Of a stretch of 64,000 nucleotides of DNA, positions 59,173-64,000 are shown piece by piece. Both the position numbers and the translations under genes were made by a program. The DNA is from Magicicada septendecula (taxonomy: Eukaryota; Arthropoda; Insecta; Hemiptera; Cicadidae), in NCBI GenBank assembly GCA_034769895.1, contig CM068373.1:196024134-196088133 (forward strand), in the 5' to 3' direction. A model generated the notes under the pieces. That model ran no database searches, was not told where the DNA came from, and was given only the letters and a program-made list of their open reading frames with translations. How positions within the stretch are numbered: position 1 is the stretch's first letter; each line of letters starts with the position of its first letter.

Positions 59173-60658
59173 TGTGTTGTAATTATTTATATGTATGGTA
59201 ATTAAGAAATGCACATACTGTTATTATGTTTTTGTTTTTATTTACCAGTACATGTAAAGAAACTCTTTCTTTCAGGGTTAATGATTATTAAGTTATTTGA
59301 TCGTATTTACGATTGTATCTATTATTTTCTTTTCTTTAAACCAAACCAGATTCAGTTAATATGTAGTATTTTGATAATTAACCATGTAAGAAATAAATAA
59401 CATACTAATGTAACTTAACCGACTCTGAATTCTTCCAGCTGCCACGGGTTCACTTCTGGCTGTTGTTTACCTTTTTTTGAAAGCAATATTGGGCTCGGCA
59501 ATCTGTTCCTTTACACAAATTTCTTATTGCTCTCACCGCTGAATGACGCTCTCCAGGACTACTGCAACACAGATGTCACCTCGGAACACTTAACTATCCT
59601 TTATGGCCACTTAAACTCTTCTTCAGTCCAAGGTTTTCCTCTTCTGTCGTCGTTCTATCAAGGATATTGTTATATTTCTCGTATTATTATTTATTTATTA
59701 AATATTATAATCAAAACTCTGGTATCACAATTTAAATTCCTTTACTGAATTTTCTTTTCCTTGTTACATTAACTTGATGATGTACAAATGTTATTTAATA
59801 TAATTTAAGACTCTTCATGTAGTCACTATTAGATATATAATTAGACTCATAACGTTACTCTTAATGAATTTAATTTTATACTAATAACGTTACTCTTAAA
59901 GCATTTAATTTTAGACTAATAAACATTTTCTTCCTCACTATAAAATACAACTTTTTAACAATTTACAAAATTGCCCCTATGATAATTCCCTAATTTCTTT
60001 ACATCTGTTTATCATATACCTATTAAAACATATATCATTTTTCTATTTCTTATTAAACATCTTTATTTTACCTGTAATATTCGTAATTCTATTGGTTATT
60101 TATTAAATTATAATTTTATTACTCTTTACTCATCTTATAATATTCATTCCAATTTTATATATTATTTTCTGAACATATAACTAAATATGGTTTTATATCA
60201 TATAGGAATCGACCTCTATGTTGACTGAGTAAGTCGATATTCCCAATGTTTTTTTGTTTACATTCAATACAAAATCTGCATCCTTTCTCTTTTAAAATTT
60301 ATTATCTCCCTATTATGTACTGTGTGCATTTTAACAGCAGTACATAATACCTTCCCTTATTTCATAATTTCAGATACAATTTTAGATGAAATTTTGAAAT
60401 AACCAACATAGTCTAATCTTAACATTTAAACATCTGATTAATTAGGTATTTGTACCTCACAAAATTCTTTTAACAAATTAGTTTTTTCTTTTATTAATAT
60501 TACAAATATGATTCCTTATTATCATGAATCATGATATATTAAATACTTATTGACGACTTAAAACAACGTTAATTAAACCAACTGGTTTTACATCAAAATA
60601 ATAAATAACAATTGTGCCTAATTTTATGGCTAAAAAACTCACAAACATGACTAAAACA
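59173..60658 (-). repeat. Putative LTR 13 (subfamily A)
   Basis: 1486 bp with the A marker ACTAATAACG near 59881, so the array has returned to subfamily A here. No coding region supported. Confidence 0.55.
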
Positions 60659-61599
60659 TTCTCTTTCTTTCGGAACTCACCTTCCAAATCCTGGTTGTAC
60701 ATTTCCTGTATTCTTTATTTCAGAATTCCTACTCCTTTATTTATATATGAAATTATCTGTTGTATTACTATTATATCTTCTTTCCTTCATAAAATCAATT
60801 ATTTCCCAAGTTTAAATCTTACTTCTATAATCATTCTTGTGACATTCTTTATTAATTATACATTTTGGATCTGGTTTTATTTATTTATCTCTATTTATTT
60901 GTGAGTTTTCCCTCTAATATTTAATTTTCCTAAACCTCCCTAACATTGTACCTGGAATCGAATCGGTGGTGCTCTATCGGCTTACCAATACCGTCGTCCA
61001 TTACATACTTTCTGAGATCAGAGGAACATCATCTCTGCCCAGTTAAATGATTGCTGGAATATTCTACAGTCAATCTTCATTAATAAACCTCGTAAGGTAG
61101 TCATCATGTGACCTTCAATAAAATAATTAATAATAATAATACTCTAGGGATTATTCACTGTACTTTAACTCAGATCATATTATTTCTTCATATTAATTCT
61201 TCCTTCTATTATACACTTCTCATCTCCAATACTTGGCTATTTTATTGACATTTATTAATTGGCTTTCTTACAGATAATTCTTAAATATTTGTTTTTTTCT
61301 TTTCTTGTGATCCTTTTGACGGTTCCATTTTGGCTTCTTTATTCTCTTATCTTCCTTGGTTCATACTCCTTTATTACCAATACAGCTGGTTATGAGATCT
61401 TGGTTAGTATTATACATTACATCATGTAATTATATTCTTCTGACACAATCATTATTATTCTTTTTACATTATAAATTACGTTTCTCACTATTATATTACA
61501 TCAGATACAGTCATTTTGTTTTTTGGTTTTGATGATTTTTATTAGGTTTAATCAGTGTTATTTTTCTTTTTCTTGCTAAATTATTTTTCTCGTTTATCT

Positions 61600-62103
61600 T
61601 CAATAAGTTTTTCTTATTATATTTTGAATTTTGATATTTTTTCTCTTCCAAATTATGTTGTTCAAATATCTTGTGTAAGCTGTCCTACTTCGTTTTGAAT
61701 TTTGATATACTACAAATGTTAATGGTATCACCCTTCCATTGAATTGTACATTCATCATTATTTGTTTGCGAGCAGTTCGATTGGCTCGTCCTGTTACACC
61801 CACTATAGTAATTTTGCTAACAGGTAATTCATAAATTCTATTAGCCTTTCCTTCGGATGACATGATTCCCTTTTCCATTTCTTTTAATTCATGGTATTTA
61901 GTCATACTCATCAATGATATTTCGGCACCAGTATCAATAATCAAATTTTGATTGGTTTTCCCATATTGACCGGTAATAGACACTACGTCACTTTCAATTA
62001 TATTTTTACTGATTCTCTCGTTGTCCATAAAATCCTGACCTAAACTGGTTATCCAAGACAGTGATCGGCTATTTGACTGTGGTTGACCACTGCACTCACT
62101 CAC
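61600..62103 (-). CDS. Retropepsin-like fragment, unit 13
   Basis: A-type frame open over 167 codons with DTGAEIS. One private change near the end (IIRKTY, from AAGTTTTTC near 61607). No ATG before codon 26 and no C-terminal GxD segment. Confidence 0.72.
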   Translation of the reverse strand: MSECSGQPQSNSRSLSWITSLGQDFMDNERISKNIIESDVVSITGQYGKTNQNLIIDTGAEISLMSMTKYHELKEMEKGIMSSEGKANRIYELPVSKITIVGVTGRANRTARKQIMMNVQFNGRVIPLTFVVYQNSKRSRTAYTRYLNNIIWKRKNIKIQNIIRKTY

Positions 62104-62210
62104 AGTCTTCTCTAGTTTTCCTGATTTTCATTTATGGTTACTCTCTCCTCTCTCCTTCCTTCCTGTTGACTATTTTCTGACTGGGAAAGGGAACTATGTT
62201 GCTCTCTATT

Positions 62211-63866
62211 TCATAACTGTTCATAGTTGTTGTTCACCTCACTCTGTCTCTCCTCACTGCGAGAATACATATTTCGATCAGTCTCCCTCGGGTAACGACT
62301 ATTGTAAATTCGGGAATCATAATTTCGGCGTATAAAATTTGTTCGATAATTATTTGAAGTGTGGTTGCCCCAATAATTATTATTGTAATTATTATTATTA
62401 TTATTATTATCATATCTCCGGTCATTCCGGTTATCGTTTCTGTAGTAATTTCTTCCACCTTCCCTATCTTGGTATCTTGGAACATTTCTCTGGTCGTTCC
62501 TTTCTGCTATGTGATTTCCATCACGGTTCTGTTCTTCCGGATATCTATTAGGGTAGCTGTCTCTTCTCATATTCCCTTCTTTAGCGCGATTGTCACAATT
62601 CATTTTCCTCTCATAATCAGTGAGTAACAAGGTCATCGCTTCTATAGTATTAGCTTGACTGGCAAATTGTGCTAAGCTTACCGTTTCAGGAAAATGATGA
62701 CTCAAAGCTTCCACCACATATCTGTCATCCATGGGTGGATCTAAATATCTTGCCCTGGAAACATGCGATAAAAAATACGAGGTTGGTGTTTGTCCTATAC
62801 TTGGTTTGTACCTACCATATAATATGGTCTCCCGCACCCTTGTCTGTATGGATCGCGTCCAATATTTATTTTTATAGCTATCCACAAATTCCTGGTAGCT
62901 ATTCACGGTGTTTCTAACAGCATCCCACCAATAATCATTCATTTCATGGAACCCTTGATCTAACATTAGCTTAATTCTCTCCCATCTATTTTCCTTGGTA
63001 CTATTAAAATATTCCTTCATTCTACTTAAAAACTCCATAGGATTTTTTATATATCCTTTCATATGTGGCACCTCATGACTAATATTCTTGTCTTCTCGTA
63101 TAACACATGTTTGATTACCATTTTGTTCTATTTCATTGACCCTTACTACTAATTGTCCCATGGTATCCTCTATTTTGGTATTATTGCTGTCCAACTGTTG
63201 TCCCATGGATTGAATATTGCTCGTTACCTCCTGTTTGTGTTTTACCAATTCTCTCGTCATCTGTTCCATGATTTCTTGTTTATTTTCTCCTAATTTCTCT
63301 TCCACTTCAATAATTTTATTTATTACCTCTCCACGTAATTGAGTTAAATTTTCATCAGTTTTCTCAACTTTCTGGTTAGTTTCTGTAATTCTATTCCTTA
63401 TTTCTGTTTTATACTCATCTAACTGTTGTTTCAATTCCTCTTTATTTTTCTCACTCTTTTCCTTCAATTGTCCTTTTAATTCCTCCTTATCTTCCCTCAT
63501 TTGTTTCTTGAGTTCTTCAATATTTTGTTTTAATAAGTTTTCATTATCTAATTTCATTTGTTTCTTTAATGTTTCACTGTTACTATCAATTTTCTTGTTC
63601 ATTTTTTCAATATCCTCCTTCATTTCCTGTTTGTTCTTGTCCATTTTTCCATTAATTTCCTCCTTCATTTGTTTGACATTTTCGATGGTTTTGTTATTCC
63701 CTTCCATTATAATTCTCATCATCTCCTGTAACTTATCGTCCATTGACTGGGTTGGTTTCTTTGGTTGGTCCCCTCGGGCATCCCTTACTATTATTTCCAT
63801 TTCAGTTTCTTCCTCTTCAACACTATTACTCCTTAATTCATATCGTTGCTCTGGTTTGTTAGCCAT
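62211..63866 (-). CDS. gag: Gag-like protein, unit 13 (551 aa, subfamily A)
   Basis: Intact frame. Private changes N61I (NKTIENV), L321V (RNTVNSY) and C370S (HVSRARY); M93I is shared with unit 3. Its leader continues to the window end, with the gag-proximal primer-site motif at 63974-63988 in the unmutated TGGCGCCC form. The next LTR is not reached. Confidence 0.85.
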   Translation of the reverse strand: MANKPEQRYELRSNSVEEEETEMEIIVRDARGDQPKKPTQSMDDKLQEMMRIIMEGNNKTIENVKQMKEEINGKMDKNKQEMKEDIEKMNKKIDSNSETLKKQMKLDNENLLKQNIEELKKQMREDKEELKGQLKEKSEKNKEELKQQLDEYKTEIRNRITETNQKVEKTDENLTQLRGEVINKIIEVEEKLGENKQEIMEQMTRELVKHKQEVTSNIQSMGQQLDSNNTKIEDTMGQLVVRVNEIEQNGNQTCVIREDKNISHEVPHMKGYIKNPMEFLSRMKEYFNSTKENRWERIKLMLDQGFHEMNDYWWDAVRNTVNSYQEFVDSYKNKYWTRSIQTRVRETILYGRYKPSIGQTPTSYFLSHVSRARYLDPPMDDRYVVEALSHHFPETVSLAQFASQANTIEAMTLLLTDYERKMNCDNRAKEGNMRRDSYPNRYPEEQNRDGNHIAERNDQRNVPRYQDREGGRNYYRNDNRNDRRYDNNNNNNNYNNNYWGNHTSNNYRTNFIRRNYDSRIYNSRYPRETDRNMYSRSEERQSEVNNNYEQL

Positions 63867-64000
63867 TTTACAATCTTTAACTTAATTTAAATTACAAGGA
63901 AAAAAATTTTTATGCTAATTAAATTTAACAAAATTGTGTTATTTGGTTCTGGTTTAAAGAAAATCTTTGCTTTCACGTATGGGCGCCATTTTATGTACTG

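Larger units (their letters stand above)
1..64000 (-). mobile_element. Tandem array of non-autonomous gag-pro LTR retroelement units
   Basis: The window is filled by about 13 head-to-tail copies of one unit. Anchoring on the same point near the start of each LTR, copies begin at 28, 4892, 9760, 14639, 19523, 24400, 30181, 35049, 39884, 44698, 49514, 54331 and 59209. The spacings are 4864, 4868, 4879, 4884, 4877, 5781 (includes 500 N), 4868, 4835, 4814, 4816, 4817 and 4878. Every unit carries gag and protease-like frames on the minus strand plus one putative LTR, so the pattern is LTR-internal-LTR-internal. Such arrays are known products of unequal recombination between LTRs of adjacent copies. 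Neither edge of the array is inside the window, so no target-site duplication can be read. The alternative description is a retroelement-derived macrosatellite. Confidence 0.93.

Overview
The window is one long head-to-tail tandem array of an LTR-retrotransposon-derived unit of about 4.81-4.88 kb, all copies in the same orientation, with coding sequence on the minus strand. Thirteen LTR-like blocks and fourteen gag copies (one cut by an assembly gap) fill the whole 64 kb; no single-copy flanking DNA, tRNA, rRNA or host gene was recognised. Very AT-rich sequence, gag and retropepsin-like ORFs, eukaryotic start contexts and a 500-N scaffold gap point to a eukaryotic nuclear genome. The style of the gag capsid region suggests an arthropod, probably an insect, but the sequence does not name the species.

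Each unit, read 5'->3' on the minus strand, contains: a putative LTR of about 1.49 kb (TG...CA ends); a leader of about 190 bp with two primer-binding-site-like motifs resembling the complement of a tRNA-Lys 3' end; a gag-like gene of 521-551 codons; a 107-bp spacer with a 24-nt purine tract; a short retropepsin-like ORF with a DTGAEIS active site but no C-terminal half; about 0.9 kb of non-coding sequence; and a polypurine tract (GAAAGAAAGAGAA) directly before the TG of the next LTR. No reverse transcriptase, RNase H or integrase was found in any copy, so the element looks non-autonomous. Gag has a very long charged coiled coil, a Ty3/gypsy-like capsid region and an Asn/Arg/Tyr-rich basic tail in place of zinc knuckles.

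Region by region: units 1-6 (1-28477) are subfamily A, with gag of about 545-549 codons and a mostly open protease frame. Units 5 and 6 share a gag frameshift and appear to be a very recent duplication. A 500-N gap lies at 28478-28977. From 28978 to about 36 kb the sequence is full of one-base indels and looks like an unpolished contig end. From the gap to about 56.85 kb the units are subfamily B: gag of 521 codons after a 70-bp net deletion near the 3' end, and a protease frame cut by a one-base deletion. Unit 12 switches from B to A inside the protease gene, and unit 13 is A-like, so the array is a mosaic shaped by unequal exchange or gene conversion.

Gag and protease would together form and mature a virus-like particle, but replication would need enzymes supplied by another element. 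Expression of protease is not explained by a simple overlapping frameshift, because stops separate it from gag. No host function can be shown; the long array of mostly open gag frames is the most interesting property of the window.
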